A stretch of 64,000 bases of DNA from an uncultured archaeon (GCA_938083505.1 CALKCF010000007.1:1-64000); one strand, 5' to 3'; shown: positions 26,922 to 36,597, counted from the stretch's first letter. Program-made: numbers and translations. Notes: generated by a model not told the origin, from the letters alone.

Positions 26922-28598
26922 TTGGATAAGTATGGAGTAAAGCACAGAAGTCGACAAATATCAGAGGGTGCGGACAGGGCGCCGCATAGGGCATTACTTA
27001 ATGCCCTAGGGTTAACGTATGAGGAAATCTCGAGACCGTTCGTAGCCATCGCGAACAGCTGGAATGAGATCGTACCTGGACATATACATCTAAGAGAGTT
27101 GGCTGATAGGGTAAAAGTAGGGGTAAGGCGTAGAGGCGGTAGATCCTTCGAGTTTAACACCATAGCGATATGCGACGGTATAGCGATGGCACACGAAGGT
27201 ATGAGGGCATCCCTTCCAAGCCGTGATGTAATAGCGGACTCTGTAGAATTAATGGTCATGGCACATCAATACGATGCCGTCGTGGCAATCGCTAGCTGCG
27301 ACAAGATAGAGCCAGGCATGATGATAGCCTTGGCAAGGTTGAACTTGCCGTCGATATTCATAAACGGTGGTCCTATGCTGATGGGTGAGAGTTGTGGTAA
27401 GCGCTTCGCTGTAGGTAATGTATTTGAGGCTTTGGGCGCATATCACAAGGGTCAACTTACACTCGAGGAACTTTATGAAATTGAAAAAGTTGCATGTCCG
27501 GGTCCCGGTTCCTGCGCTGGTCTCTATACTGCTAACACGATGGCTGTGTTGATAGAAGCTTTAGGAATGAGCTTACCTGGCAGCTCCACGATACCAGCAG
27601 TTGACGTAAGGAGATTATATGTAGCTGAAAAGACCGGCGAGACTGTTATGATGGCTTTAGAGACAGATCTGAAGCCTAGCGACATTATGACATATGAAGC
27701 TTTTAGAAACGCCATAGCAGTCAATGCTGCGATAGGTGGTTCGACGAACGCCGTGCTACATTTGATGGCGATAGCCAAAGAACTTGACGTAAAGCTGACA
27801 CTTGACGACTTCGATGAGGTAAGTAGCAGAACACCACAACTCGTGGAGCTGATTCCAGGAGGACCATATGTGATGCAGGACTTAGATATGGCCGGCGGTG
27901 TTCCAGCGATAATGAAAAAGTTACTTGAGGCTGGCTTAATCGAGGGTTCCACCCTCACGATAACAAGCAAAACTTTGGCGGAGAACTTAAGAGAATTCGT
28001 CCAACCTACGAACGTGGAAATCATAAGGTCTATTGAAAATCCAGTACGCCCAACGGGAAGTATAGTGATACTCAGGGGAAACTTAGCACCTGATGGTGCT
28101 GTCGTGAAAATTTCTGGGATAAAGAGACTCAAGCATGAGGGGCCCGCAAAGGTCTTCGAGTGTGAGGAAGATGCTTATGTCGCGGTTAAGCAAGGGAATA
28201 TCGAAGAAGGGAACGTTATTATAATAAGATATGAGGGGCCGAAAGGTGGTCCAGGTATGAGAGAGATGTTGAGTGTTACGTCAGCTATAGTGGGCAGAGG
28301 CATGGGTGAGTCCGTGGCATTAGTGACTGATGGTAGGTTTTCGGGTGCCACTAGGGGTCTGATGGTTGGGCACGTATCTCCCGAAGCTTTCGAGGGAGGG
28401 CCGATAGCTGTGATTAGGGATGGCGACTGGATAAGGATTGACGCAGAGATGAAGGTATTGAATGTCGAACTCGACGGAGAGGAGATAAGGAAAAGGTTAG
28501 CATTTTGGAAGAGGCCTGCTCATAAGTACAAAAAAGGTGCGCTGGCAAGATACGCGAAATACGCATCATCAGCTTCAGAGGGTGCAATGTGTAGGTGA
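26922..28598 (+). CDS. ilvD: Dihydroxy-acid dehydratase
   Basis: Dehydrates dihydroxy-isovalerate and dihydroxy-methylvalerate in valine, leucine and isoleucine synthesis. 558 residues. Iron-sulfur Cys are in ASCDKIEPGMM (usual CDKxxPG) and GPGSCAGLYTANTM; the C-terminal SGATRGLMVGHVSPEA block is typical. The frame extends to TTG 26889 inside phoU, but TTG 26922 has the Shine-Dalgarno GAAGGGGG (26907-26914) and fits the family N terminus. It starts 20 bases after the AbrB-PhoU gene. Confidence 0.94.
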   Translation: MDKYGVKHRSRQISEGADRAPHRALLNALGLTYEEISRPFVAIANSWNEIVPGHIHLRELADRVKVGVRRRGGRSFEFNTIAICDGIAMAHEGMRASLPSRDVIADSVELMVMAHQYDAVVAIASCDKIEPGMMIALARLNLPSIFINGGPMLMGESCGKRFAVGNVFEALGAYHKGQLTLEELYEIEKVACPGPGSCAGLYTANTMAVLIEALGMSLPGSSTIPAVDVRRLYVAEKTGETVMMALETDLKPSDIMTYEAFRNAIAVNAAIGGSTNAVLHLMAIAKELDVKLTLDDFDEVSSRTPQLVELIPGGPYVMQDLDMAGGVPAIMKKLLEAGLIEGSTLTITSKTLAENLREFVQPTNVEIIRSIENPVRPTGSIVILRGNLAPDGAVVKISGIKRLKHEGPAKVFECEEDAYVAVKQGNIEEGNVIIIRYEGPKGGPGMREMLSVTSAIVGRGMGESVALVTDGRFSGATRGLMVGHVSPEAFEGGPIAVIRDGDWIRIDAEMKVLNVELDGEEIRKRLAFWKRPAHKYKKGALARYAKYASSASEGAMCR

Positions 28599-28605
28599 TG
28601 CATAT

Positions 28606-28624
28606 TTTATTTTGTTTTTTAACA
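28606..28624 (+). terminator. T-rich putative terminator after ilvD
   Basis: The stretch after the ilvD stop is TTTTATTTTGTTTTTTAAC, an oligo-T tract of the kind that ends archaeal transcripts without a hairpin. A separate TATA (TTTTTATAC near 28633-28641) follows for the aminotransferase gene, which supports a transcript boundary here. Confidence 0.4.
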
Positions 28625-28677
28625 TACCGTAAGATTTTTATACCTTTAATTTTTTCTCTGTTTTTGAGGAATAAAAT

Positions 28678-30123
28678 ATGTCAAAGTTTGTAGTACCCCC
28701 TGAAGAAGTAAATTGGGAAGAGCTTATAGAAATGGACAAGAAATATTTCCTGAGACCAGTATCAGCTGCAAAGGAATACTCTCCGCTACCAATAGCGAGA
28801 ACAGAAGGGGCCTATCTAATAACTTCGGAGAATGTCAAGATCCTAGACTTCATGTCGGTTCTACATTGCGCAAATGCAGGTGCTTACCATCCTAAGATAG
28901 CCCAGGCAATAAAGGAGTACGCTGAGTATTTCGGCTACTTATATGAAGGTGGTTTCTTAGAACAAATGAGACCAAAGGTGTGCAAATTCCTAATAGAGGA
29001 AGCTTTTAAGGGAGATATGGCTAAGGTCGGATTCGCGAACAGCGGAAGCGAGGCAGTTGAATACGCGTTAATGATAGCTAGAGTATACACCGGTAAACCA
29101 TACGTGGTTACTAGGTGGTATGACTACCACGGATGGACCGCTGGTGCAGTAGCTAACACCATAATACCGTATCTGAGAGACTTAGCAATAAAACCGACAA
29201 AACCGGGCGAGGTGCCGGAGATTAGCACACCTGTTGGTGGCATAGTTCCGTATACCGCGATAGCCCCGCCGCCCTATTGTTACCGCTGCCCATTAGGACA
29301 AACATATCCTGACTGCAAGGATAGAAAAGGAATGCTAGCCTGCATCAACATACTTAAGGAGCTTATACTTGCCTATCAACCCTATGTCGCAGCAGTCATA
29401 ACGGAGGTTGTGCAAGGAAGTTGTGGTGTGTTCGCTCCGCCACCTGAATATAATCCACAGTTAAGACAGATAACAAAGGAACTCGGCGTTCTTTGGATAG
29501 ACGACGAAGTTATCTGTGGCTTCGGAAGAACTGGACCTTGGTTTGGATACCAGAACTGGGACATTAAGCCCGATATCGTCACATTCGCTAAAGGTATAAC
29601 AAGTTCTCACATCCCCGCAGGTGGTGTCGCTATCAGCCCGGAGTTAGCTAAGTGGTTTGATGAAAGAAGGTGGTGGCACGCGAGCACGTTCGCATCCCAT
29701 CCGCTTGGTATGGCCGCAGCTTATGCAACGTTAAATGTGTATAAAGAGGAGAAGCTCATACCTGATCATGCGAAGAAAATCAGTAAAAGACTCGAAGAGG
29801 GGCTCAAAGGCATCCAAGATAGGCACAAATCTGTAGGAAATGTAAGCGGCATGGGACTCATATGGGGCATAGAGCTAGTAAAGAACAAAGAGACGAAAGA
29901 GCCGATATTACCGCAAGATAGGTTCTACTTCTGGCATGAGGAAGGTGCTAAGATACCGAGCAAGATCGTGGCCGTCAAGTGTATCGAGAGAAGGTTATTA
30001 GTCTCGACATTCGCTGCCAATAACATAACACTGATGCCATCACTTGTTGTGACTGAAGACGAAGTTGATAGAGCTATCAATATACTGGACAAAGCTATCG
30101 AAGAAGTCGACAAAATGATATAA
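28678..30123 (+). CDS. Class III PLP-dependent aminotransferase
   Basis: PLP enzyme of 481 residues. The PLP contacts are GFANSGSEAVEYA (phosphate loop), YDYHGWT (ring-stacking), IDDEVICGFGRTG (pyridine Asp), and the Schiff-base Lys in FAKGITS. A Cys-containing insert, YRCPLGQTYPDC, and the N-terminal extension suggest the omega-amino acid, taurine or beta-alanine group rather than acetylornithine transaminase. Start ATG with a GAGG upstream and a TATA at 28633. It precedes a saccharopine-dehydrogenase-like gene. Confidence 0.9.
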   Translation: MSKFVVPPEEVNWEELIEMDKKYFLRPVSAAKEYSPLPIARTEGAYLITSENVKILDFMSVLHCANAGAYHPKIAQAIKEYAEYFGYLYEGGFLEQMRPKVCKFLIEEAFKGDMAKVGFANSGSEAVEYALMIARVYTGKPYVVTRWYDYHGWTAGAVANTIIPYLRDLAIKPTKPGEVPEISTPVGGIVPYTAIAPPPYCYRCPLGQTYPDCKDRKGMLACINILKELILAYQPYVAAVITEVVQGSCGVFAPPPEYNPQLRQITKELGVLWIDDEVICGFGRTGPWFGYQNWDIKPDIVTFAKGITSSHIPAGGVAISPELAKWFDERRWWHASTFASHPLGMAAAYATLNVYKEEKLIPDHAKKISKRLEEGLKGIQDRHKSVGNVSGMGLIWGIELVKNKETKEPILPQDRFYFWHEEGAKIPSKIVAVKCIERRLLVSTFAANNITLMPSLVVTEDEVDRAINILDKAIEEVDKMI

Positions 30124-30168
30124 ATGTTTCTAAAACAATTATATTTTTAATTTTTTATGTGATGAGAT

Positions 30169-31329
30169 ATGCGCATACTTGTACTAGGCGGAGCAGGAAT
30201 AATAGGCTCAGAAGTAGCTGAACATTTAGTAAAATATCCAGATGTAGATGAAGTGATCCTAGGAGATATACTCATAGATAAGGCCGAAAAGCTGGCTAGT
30301 AAAATGAAGAAGGCCAAAGCTCTGAAGGTGGATGTAACAGACCGCCCATCACTGATCGCCCAGATGCAGAAGGCAGATGTCGTCGTAGGTTGTGTGGGAC
30401 CTTACTACAAATTTGGCGTACCCATAGTGAAGGCTGCAGTTGAAGCCGGTGTTAACTTTGTAGATATAATGGACGACCCCCTTCCTTCTAAGGAGGTTCT
30501 TGAGGACAAAGCGCTTTTTGACGAAGCAAATAGAAAGAACATCAGCGTCATCATAGGTCTCGGCTCAACACCGGGTCTTTCAAACGTTCTGGCAAAGTAT
30601 GGTGCATCGAAGCTTGACGAGGTTGAAAATATAGACGTATCATGGATTTTCACAACAGCAGCTGGTGTTGCTTCAGAAGCAGTTACTGCTCACATGTTTA
30701 ACGTCACCAGCGGAAAGGTGTTGACCTATGAAAACGGAAACTGGAAAGAAGTTATACCGCTGGTTAATGGAAAAGAAGTTCAGGACTTCCTCGAACTTGG
30801 TAACGTGGAAGTATACCATATAGGTCACCCAGAGCCTGTAACTATTCCAAGGTACATAAAGGCAAAGAACGTGACGTGCAAAGCCGGAATGGTGCCTAGC
30901 GAAGTCGTCGAGATTTATAGGCTGTTAAATAAGCTGCAACTACTACAGCTCGAGGCAATAAATGTTAAGGGTCTCAAGGTATCGCCAAGAGATTTCATCA
31001 TGGCGCGCTTTGCATCGTTACCAATGGATGTTGCAATGGAGCTTTTCAAATTCGATGTTGCAGAGCCCCTATTCGAGATGAGAGTGGCAGTCAGCGGGAA
31101 GAAGGGCAAAAACCCAGCAAAATATGTATACAAATTCTCTGACGTAGGGCACGAATTCGCCACGGCAATATCTGCTGTTATAGGTGCCATAATGTTAGGT
31201 CGCGGCCAAGTGAAGGCAAAAGGTGTCTTTGCTCCAGAAGGTTGCATAGACCCGGAGATCTTCTTAAAAGAAATTAAAGAAAATGGTGTTATAATACAAG
31301 AGTCGTATCAGACTTCAATGGAACTATAA
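30169..31329 (+). CDS. Saccharopine dehydrogenase-like NAD(P)-binding protein
   Basis: A 386-residue reductase: N-terminal Rossmann fold VLGGAGIIGSEVAEHL, Asp at the end of the second strand (LGDI), then VVGCVGPYYKFGVPIVKAAVEAG and FVDIMDD, the hallmark of saccharopine dehydrogenase-like and carboxynorspermidine synthase-like enzymes. The C-terminal half is the substrate domain. It follows the aminotransferase by 45 bases and may reduce an imine or aldehyde made by it; that link is inference. Confidence 0.85.
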   Translation: MRILVLGGAGIIGSEVAEHLVKYPDVDEVILGDILIDKAEKLASKMKKAKALKVDVTDRPSLIAQMQKADVVVGCVGPYYKFGVPIVKAAVEAGVNFVDIMDDPLPSKEVLEDKALFDEANRKNISVIIGLGSTPGLSNVLAKYGASKLDEVENIDVSWIFTTAAGVASEAVTAHMFNVTSGKVLTYENGNWKEVIPLVNGKEVQDFLELGNVEVYHIGHPEPVTIPRYIKAKNVTCKAGMVPSEVVEIYRLLNKLQLLQLEAINVKGLKVSPRDFIMARFASLPMDVAMELFKFDVAEPLFEMRVAVSGKKGKNPAKYVYKFSDVGHEFATAISAVIGAIMLGRGQVKAKGVFAPEGCIDPEIFLKEIKENGVIIQESYQTSMEL

Positions 31330-31331
31330 CA

Positions 31332-31628
31332 TTATTCAGACTCGGCTTTTTCCCTCGGTTCTGCTATAATAACAGCCTCTTCTTCCGGTATTTTGAATTC
31401 ACTCATTTTATTTTTGTTTATGAATACATAGCCTCTTTGTGCATCAGCGCTGTATGTAACGTTCGCTTTGAATAGGAGCTCACCTTCGTACACTACCTCT
31501 ATTAGTTCATTCTCAGGCACTTTAAGTAACGCCATGTACTTGTTGTTTATCTTAACCGAATTTTGCGGCACGTTCGGGTCACTTTTTGCCTTAAGCCATA
31601 CGAATTTCTGACCTGGTAGAACGCCCAT
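31332..31628 (-). CDS. Hypothetical protein, beta-rich, two-repeat
   Basis: A 98-residue protein I do not recognise. It seems to hold two similar halves: VKINNKYMALLKVPENELIEVV and YVFINKNKMSEFKIPEEEAVII, each a strand, a short basic turn and a P-E-x-E segment. This recalls AbrB or double-psi barrel half-barrels, but only by eye. ATG 31628 is preferred to 31637; a strong TATA (TTTATATAAA, near 31670-31679 on the minus strand) precedes it. Convergent with the saccharopine-like gene. Confidence 0.55.
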   Translation of the reverse strand: MGVLPGQKFVWLKAKSDPNVPQNSVKINNKYMALLKVPENELIEVVYEGELLFKANVTYSADAQRGYVFINKNKMSEFKIPEEEAVIIAEPREKAESE

Positions 31629-31732
31629 ACTATACACCTACCTGTTCTTAGATGCATGAGAGGACAACTTTATATAAATTTATTCAAATTTTATAAAGGT
31701 TTTTTATCTAAAATGAACTCGGTCGGTGCTGT

Positions 31733-32560
31733 TTGGTTAGGGTAGCCGCAATACAGGCCAAGCCTTCCTACGGACTCTTCACCGAAAAGAACCTGCCTAG
31801 GGCGTTAGAGTTACTCGATAATATCGCGAAGATGGAGGTTGATATAGCCGCATTTCCAGAAGGTTACCCATCAACGGGTGAGAAAGAACTCTGCAAAAAA
31901 GCTCGCGAGATAGGCTCTTACATTATAGCCACGATGCTCCAGAAAACAGAGAACGGAAAGTACAGAAGCACATGTATACTCATAAGCCCCGAGGGCGAAG
32001 TAATAGGTAAGCAAGGTAAGACTACACTTCTTTGGGTATTCGAGGAAGGGCTTTTTGAGCCTGCAGACTCTCTGCCGCTACACAACACTATTCATGGTAA
32101 AGTAGGCATTCTGAGGTGTTCCGAGATAATCTATCCTGAGCCTATGTCGATCCTAAGTATGATGGGGGCTGACATCGTATTCGTTATTTCAAATTGGAAT
32201 GCGAACGTGATACATCTTTGGCACCGCATAATTTTGGTCCGATCTTGGGAGAACTGGATGCCTATAGTAGGTGTTAACACGGCCGAATGGACTAAATCGC
32301 GATTGGTTTATGGAGACTTCGAATTAGAGCCTAGGTACGGGGGATACAGTATAATTGTCGTGCCCGAAGATGTCGCGAACATTGACGAGTTCATCGTCAG
32401 ACCTTATAGCGGTGAAAATATGTTCACGGAAGAGAGGTTAATAAAGTCGAAAGCAGGTAAAGATGAGGAGATATTGGTTGCGGACATGGACTTGAAGCGA
32501 TACTCTGAGTTTAGATGGACTGTCTTCTTCAGGAATAGAAGGCTAAAATTCAACGTATAG
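31733..32560 (+). CDS. Carbon-nitrogen hydrolase (nitrilase superfamily)
   Basis: A 275-residue amidase/nitrilase fold with the full Glu-Lys-Cys triad: Glu in FPEGYPS (about 43), Lys in KQGKTTLLW, and Cys in ILRCSEIIYPE. The trailing SNWNAN and the GVNTAEW segment match the family. Substrate unknown; with the neighbouring aminotransferase a role in hydrolysing an amide or nitrile of an amino acid is possible. TTG start, with a TATA (TTTTATAAA) about 40 bases upstream. Confidence 0.85.
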   Translation: MVRVAAIQAKPSYGLFTEKNLPRALELLDNIAKMEVDIAAFPEGYPSTGEKELCKKAREIGSYIIATMLQKTENGKYRSTCILISPEGEVIGKQGKTTLLWVFEEGLFEPADSLPLHNTIHGKVGILRCSEIIYPEPMSILSMMGADIVFVISNWNANVIHLWHRIILVRSWENWMPIVGVNTAEWTKSRLVYGDFELEPRYGGYSIIVVPEDVANIDEFIVRPYSGENMFTEERLIKSKAGKDEEILVADMDLKRYSEFRWTVFFRNRRLKFNV

Positions 32561-32596
32561 AAAAAAGTTTTTAAATAAAGGATATGTTTACATGCT

Positions 32597-33445
32597 GTGC
32601 CTAAGGTATACATACCACATCCAAAATATCCTACAGTATCTATAACTGGTAGTAATTGTGAGCTGAAGTGCGACTACTGTCGCGCTCTTGTCTTAAGAAC
32701 GATGGTGCAGATAGAGAACCCTGACAGATTTCTGTCCTTTTGTAAGAGGTTAAAGGAAAGAGGTGGTATTGGATGCTTACTCAGCGGTGGCTTCAACAAG
32801 GAAGGTAAGTTACCTTTTGAGCCATACATTGAAGCCATAAGGTATGCAAAAAAGGAGTTAGGTCTAACGCTCAGCATACATCCCGGCATATTAGATAAAG
32901 ATGATACAGCCAAGTTAAAGGATTCTGGAATAGATATAGCAGAATTCTACGTCGTTCTCAGCGAAAGCGTTCTAAGGAAAGTTATGCATACCAAATTATG
33001 TAAGGACGACGTATTGAAGGCACTCGATACAATTTACACCCATGGTCCGCGTTATATCTCGCCACATATAACGGTAGGCTCAGATTATGGCAAAATCTCT
33101 TGGGAATATGAGGCCATCGATGTGTTGAGAGACTATGACCCCTACGTTTTAATATTTCTAATATTGGTGCCGATAGAAGGCACACCCATGGCTCATGTTA
33201 AACCGCCTCCTATAAGCGATTTGATAGACCTTTTTTCTACTGCTAGGAAAAAATTGGAAAACACGGAACTTGTGCTGGGCTGCATGAGGGTTAGGGGTAG
33301 GTATACGCAGACGCTTGAAAACGAGCTAATATATAGGGGTCTAGTTGACAGGATAGCGGTACCCTACACATCAATCCCAGAACCGATTATCGAGACATGC
33401 TGCTCTCTTCCGGACAGTATCGCAATAAAACATGCACAAAGATAA
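32597..33445 (+). CDS. Radical SAM protein, biotin/lipoyl synthase-like (COG1856 type)
   Basis: A 282-residue radical SAM enzyme. The 4Fe-4S ligands are Cys21, Cys25 and Cys28 (NCELKCDYC). A GCLLSGGFNKEG strand and the ITVGSDYGK turn fit the SAM-binding barrel. The C terminus ends with a Cys pair (ETCCSL) that might hold an extra cluster. It looks like archaeal BioB/LipA relatives; reaction unknown. GTG start right at the point where a TATA (TTTTTAAATAAA, 32568-32579) would put a leaderless mRNA. Confidence 0.8.
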   Translation: MPKVYIPHPKYPTVSITGSNCELKCDYCRALVLRTMVQIENPDRFLSFCKRLKERGGIGCLLSGGFNKEGKLPFEPYIEAIRYAKKELGLTLSIHPGILDKDDTAKLKDSGIDIAEFYVVLSESVLRKVMHTKLCKDDVLKALDTIYTHGPRYISPHITVGSDYGKISWEYEAIDVLRDYDPYVLIFLILVPIEGTPMAHVKPPPISDLIDLFSTARKKLENTELVLGCMRVRGRYTQTLENELIYRGLVDRIAVPYTSIPEPIIETCCSLPDSIAIKHAQR

Positions 33446-33468
33446 ATAAAAAAATAATAGATGTTGTT

Positions 33469-34551
33469 TTATTTGAAGTAAGGTATCACCTTCTCGCCTA
33501 TGAGCTTTATCTGCTCTTCTAGTTTCCTAACGTCACCCGTTACGTAAAGGCCTACTAAGTCCTTTATGACGACGTTCTTCGCTCCAGCCTTTAGGAACTT
33601 CTCTATGCCTGCAATTACTTCGTCTGGTGTACCTACGGCTAAGAACTTCTCAGCTATTTTATCAGGCATAGCTTCTGCAGCTTTTCTTGGCATAGCGACT
33701 ACTTCCTCGACAGGTGGTGCTCTCTGGTAAGAGTAGTCTACGGTCTCAGGTATCGGCACTTCAAACCCGAGCTCTTTCAGAGTCTTTCTATGCGTTAGCA
33801 TTATGATCTCTGGCTTTATGGCGTCGACTACAGCCTTTCTCATGTTTGGGTCGTCAGTTACTGCAGTATAGATAAAGGCGATCTTGTCTATAGCTTCAAA
33901 GTCCCTTCCTGCCTTCTTTGCGGCATCCTTTATTATCTCCAGCCTTTTCTGATAGAGTTCCGGTGTGGCAAGCCAAGGTTTCCAACCATCAGCAACTTCG
34001 CCTACTAACCTAAGAGACTTGGGAGATCCCAATGCGCCTACATAGATAGGTGGTGCGGGCTTCTGCACAGGAACTTGGTCTATCCAAGCGTTCTTAAGCT
34101 TATAAAACTTCCCCTCAAAATTAACAGGACTTGCCCTACTGGACTTCCATGAGAGCCTGATCACTTCTATGGCTTCCTTCAACCTTGAAACCCTCGTTTC
34201 TGGATCCTCCCACGGTAAACCGTATGCCACTATGTTCATAGCTTCACCGGCTCCGAGTCCGAGTATTGTCCTACCACCAGTCAGCTCGTCAAGCGTAGCG
34301 GTAATATGCGCAACTTTTGTCGGATGCGCCCTAATAACATCCGTCACATCTGTTGCAAGCCTCATGTTCTTTGTTTGTGCGCCTATAGCGGTGAGTGTTA
34401 CCCAGGGGTCAACTTTGTCGCCCGAGGGTGGCATGTCCGTATAATGGTCTGGAACCCATGCAGACGTAAAACCATATTTTTCGGCAAGTACACCTGCATA
34501 TACTAGATCCGCCACAGGTAGAACAGTTAGGTGTATGCCAAACTTTACCAT
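33469..34551 (-). CDS. Luciferase-like (F420- or flavin-dependent) oxidoreductase
   Basis: A 360-residue TIM-barrel LLM-class enzyme related to methylene-tetrahydromethanopterin reductase (Mer). Visible marks: VKFGIHLTV, ESAW-like SAWVPDHY, RLATDVTDVIRAHPTKVAH, LDELTGGRTILGLGAGEAMN, and IYVGALGSPKSLRLVGEVADGWKPW. The coenzyme may be F420 or FMN. It is not a certain Mer because those residues are shared widely by LLM enzymes. Convergent with the radical SAM gene, with a 23-base AT-rich gap. Confidence 0.82.
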   Translation of the reverse strand: MVKFGIHLTVLPVADLVYAGVLAEKYGFTSAWVPDHYTDMPPSGDKVDPWVTLTAIGAQTKNMRLATDVTDVIRAHPTKVAHITATLDELTGGRTILGLGAGEAMNIVAYGLPWEDPETRVSRLKEAIEVIRLSWKSSRASPVNFEGKFYKLKNAWIDQVPVQKPAPPIYVGALGSPKSLRLVGEVADGWKPWLATPELYQKRLEIIKDAAKKAGRDFEAIDKIAFIYTAVTDDPNMRKAVVDAIKPEIIMLTHRKTLKELGFEVPIPETVDYSYQRAPPVEEVVAMPRKAAEAMPDKIAEKFLAVGTPDEVIAGIEKFLKAGAKNVVIKDLVGLYVTGDVRKLEEQIKLIGEKVIPYFK

Positions 34552-34620
34552 AACATTTCGGAAAAAAATTGGTCAATTAGTTTAATAAGTCTTTCCGTTT
34601 TTTCTTATATAAAATCTAAA

Positions 34621-35787
34621 TTATTGCTTCCCTTTTTCAACTTTTGAGATAATAGCGATACATGCCATCGCAGCGGCCATTAGGGCTTGGAGAAGGAAGC
34701 TTTCTCGTAGACCTATCGTCTCGGATACATATCCGGCTAGCAATGGACCGCATGCAAAACCAAGACCGAATATGCCCTCATATATGCCTACGACAAAGCC
34801 GTACTTCTCTGCAGGCGTGTTACGGGTTAGCGCATTAAAGAGTAAGGAGGTAAAGTAGCTTAACGTTGCAGCATAAATTGCAACTGCAGCATAAAAAACG
34901 GCCAGGGATGGGAAGTGTGCTATTAAAAGCATAGGGATGGCAAAAAGCGCTGAGGCTATCGTGAAGGCAAACTTCGGCGGTGACTTAACAATCTTTCCTA
35001 CAACTAAAAATGACAGTAATCTGGCAAGGCTGAAGACTGTGAATATCGTGCCAACGTAGAACTCGCTTATTCCTAATCTCCAAGCATAGTTGGGAAATAT
35101 AACTAAGAGTGTCGCGTAGACCATTGACTGGATAATGAGCATGCTATAGAATGGTGCGAGTTTAAGAAGAGAAAATTCACCATATTCCCACTTCTCATTC
35201 AAATTCTTTTGCTCCAAGGTTTTCGGTTGCCTTAGTGCAAGGACCAGCGGTATCGCAACCACTAATATTGCCAAGGATAGCCAGAATGCGGTATATATGC
35301 CGAAACTCTCAGCTATGTAGCCTCCGATACTGGGTCCGAGCAGAAAGCCGGCGTTCCACGAGACGCTATAGAATGCAAACGTCCTGATCCTATTCTGAGC
35401 TGTTGAACTAGAAGCAACCATAGTTTCTCCTACAGGCCAGTAGAAGACAAATGCCAGACCGATCAGAAACTGAGCGGCGATAATTCCAGGTACGCTCCTA
35501 ATCAGTGAGACAACCATGTAAAAAATTGCAGCCATTATAGGACTAACCAAGTACAACTTAACTTTGTCGACGCCCGCCAAAAAATGTCCGACAAGAGCGG
35601 GTAGGAAGGTATATGGCAATGCTCTCACGAAGCCGAGCGCTCCTATCTCTATATAAGATGCGCCAAGAACCTCAGCCTGTATGGGGATAAAGTATAGACC
35701 AGAAGATATGCCAAGTCCTATGACGAATGTGGAAGTGCTGAGCAGCCGCAGGAACGTTGCAGATTCTTTTAGCGTAAATTCACCCAA
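34621..35787 (-). CDS. MFS transporter
   Basis: Integral membrane carrier of 388 residues, with about twelve hydrophobic segments. RALPYTFLPALVGHFLAGVDKVKLY between early helices and the FSLARLLSFLVVGKIVKS repeat in the second half are the MFS motif-A-like loops. The substrate is unknown. It is followed downstream on the same strand by the LLM oxidoreductase gene (69 bases), so it may serve the same pathway. Confidence 0.85.
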   Translation of the reverse strand: MGEFTLKESATFLRLLSTSTFVIGLGISSGLYFIPIQAEVLGASYIEIGALGFVRALPYTFLPALVGHFLAGVDKVKLYLVSPIMAAIFYMVVSLIRSVPGIIAAQFLIGLAFVFYWPVGETMVASSSTAQNRIRTFAFYSVSWNAGFLLGPSIGGYIAESFGIYTAFWLSLAILVVAIPLVLALRQPKTLEQKNLNEKWEYGEFSLLKLAPFYSMLIIQSMVYATLLVIFPNYAWRLGISEFYVGTIFTVFSLARLLSFLVVGKIVKSPPKFAFTIASALFAIPMLLIAHFPSLAVFYAAVAIYAATLSYFTSLLFNALTRNTPAEKYGFVVGIYEGIFGLGFACGPLLAGYVSETIGLRESFLLQALMAAAMACIAIISKVEKGKQ

Positions 35788-35875
35788 TTTCGTGTGCCCT
35801 TTAAGTACTGCTGTGATTAAAATGTTTTCAGTTCAAGTATAACTATGAAGAGAATCATGTAAAAATTCTAAATTT

Positions 35876-36580
35876 TCAAACGAAAGCAAACCGTCTTGCT
35901 TTCTTGAACACATTGTTCAACATGTTCTGCGTCAACCTACCAGTCTGCGTGTTTTGTCTGCTAGGATGATAGGCTGCGATGATTAGAGGTGCAGCTCTAC
36001 CGAACAACTCTCCTTCAAACTTGTAAACAGCACCATGCAAAAACTTCGGGGAAGGTCTGGGTATTCTAACACCTAATTCCGATAAGATTCTCACACAACT
36101 ACGGAACGCTATCATGCCGAGCGCAACTATTACCCTCACATTTCTGAGAAGGAAGATCTCATTCTTTAGGTATACTAAACAATTCCTGATTTCTCCCTTA
36201 GAAGGCATGTTTTTGGGCGGGACGCACCTGACAACGGCTGTTAGGTAGACTCCCTCAAGCTTAAGCCCATTATCCTTATGAATGCTGTAAGGCTGAGATG
36301 CGTAGCCCGCAAAGTACAGCGCCCTCATCAAGGTATCAGCGGAACCATCGCCTGTGAACATCCTTCCGGTCCTGTTCCCTCCATGAGCAGCTGGTGCGAG
36401 TCCGACGACTAAGAGTCTAGCATTGGGGTCGCCGAAGCCTGGTATGGGTTTTGCCCAATACTCCTCGTTCAAATACCTCTTCGGCCGATTCTCAGCTACA
36501 TAACGCCTATAGAATACAAGCCTGGGACATTTGTTACATGAAATTATCGTTGCTATTAGTTCTTCTAAACTGTTTAGCAT
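35876..36580 (-). CDS. Family 5 (UDGb-type) uracil-DNA glycosylase
   Basis: DNA repair enzyme removing uracil and related deaminated bases. It has 234 residues. GLAPAAHGGNRTGRMFTGD (60-78) is the family-5 active-site loop, without the Asp/Asn seen in other families, and HPSRQNTQTGRLT is the late loop. Four Cys (15, 18, 119, 134) are placed to hold a 4Fe-4S cluster. It is probably in the same transcription direction as the metallo-hydrolase upstream, 17 bases apart. Confidence 0.92.
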   Translation of the reverse strand: MLNSLEELIATIISCNKCPRLVFYRRYVAENRPKRYLNEEYWAKPIPGFGDPNARLLVVGLAPAAHGGNRTGRMFTGDGSADTLMRALYFAGYASQPYSIHKDNGLKLEGVYLTAVVRCVPPKNMPSKGEIRNCLVYLKNEIFLLRNVRVIVALGMIAFRSCVRILSELGVRIPRPSPKFLHGAVYKFEGELFGRAAPLIIAAYHPSRQNTQTGRLTQNMLNNVFKKARRFAFV

Positions 36581-36597
36581 GTAATATTCTCCGTTAC

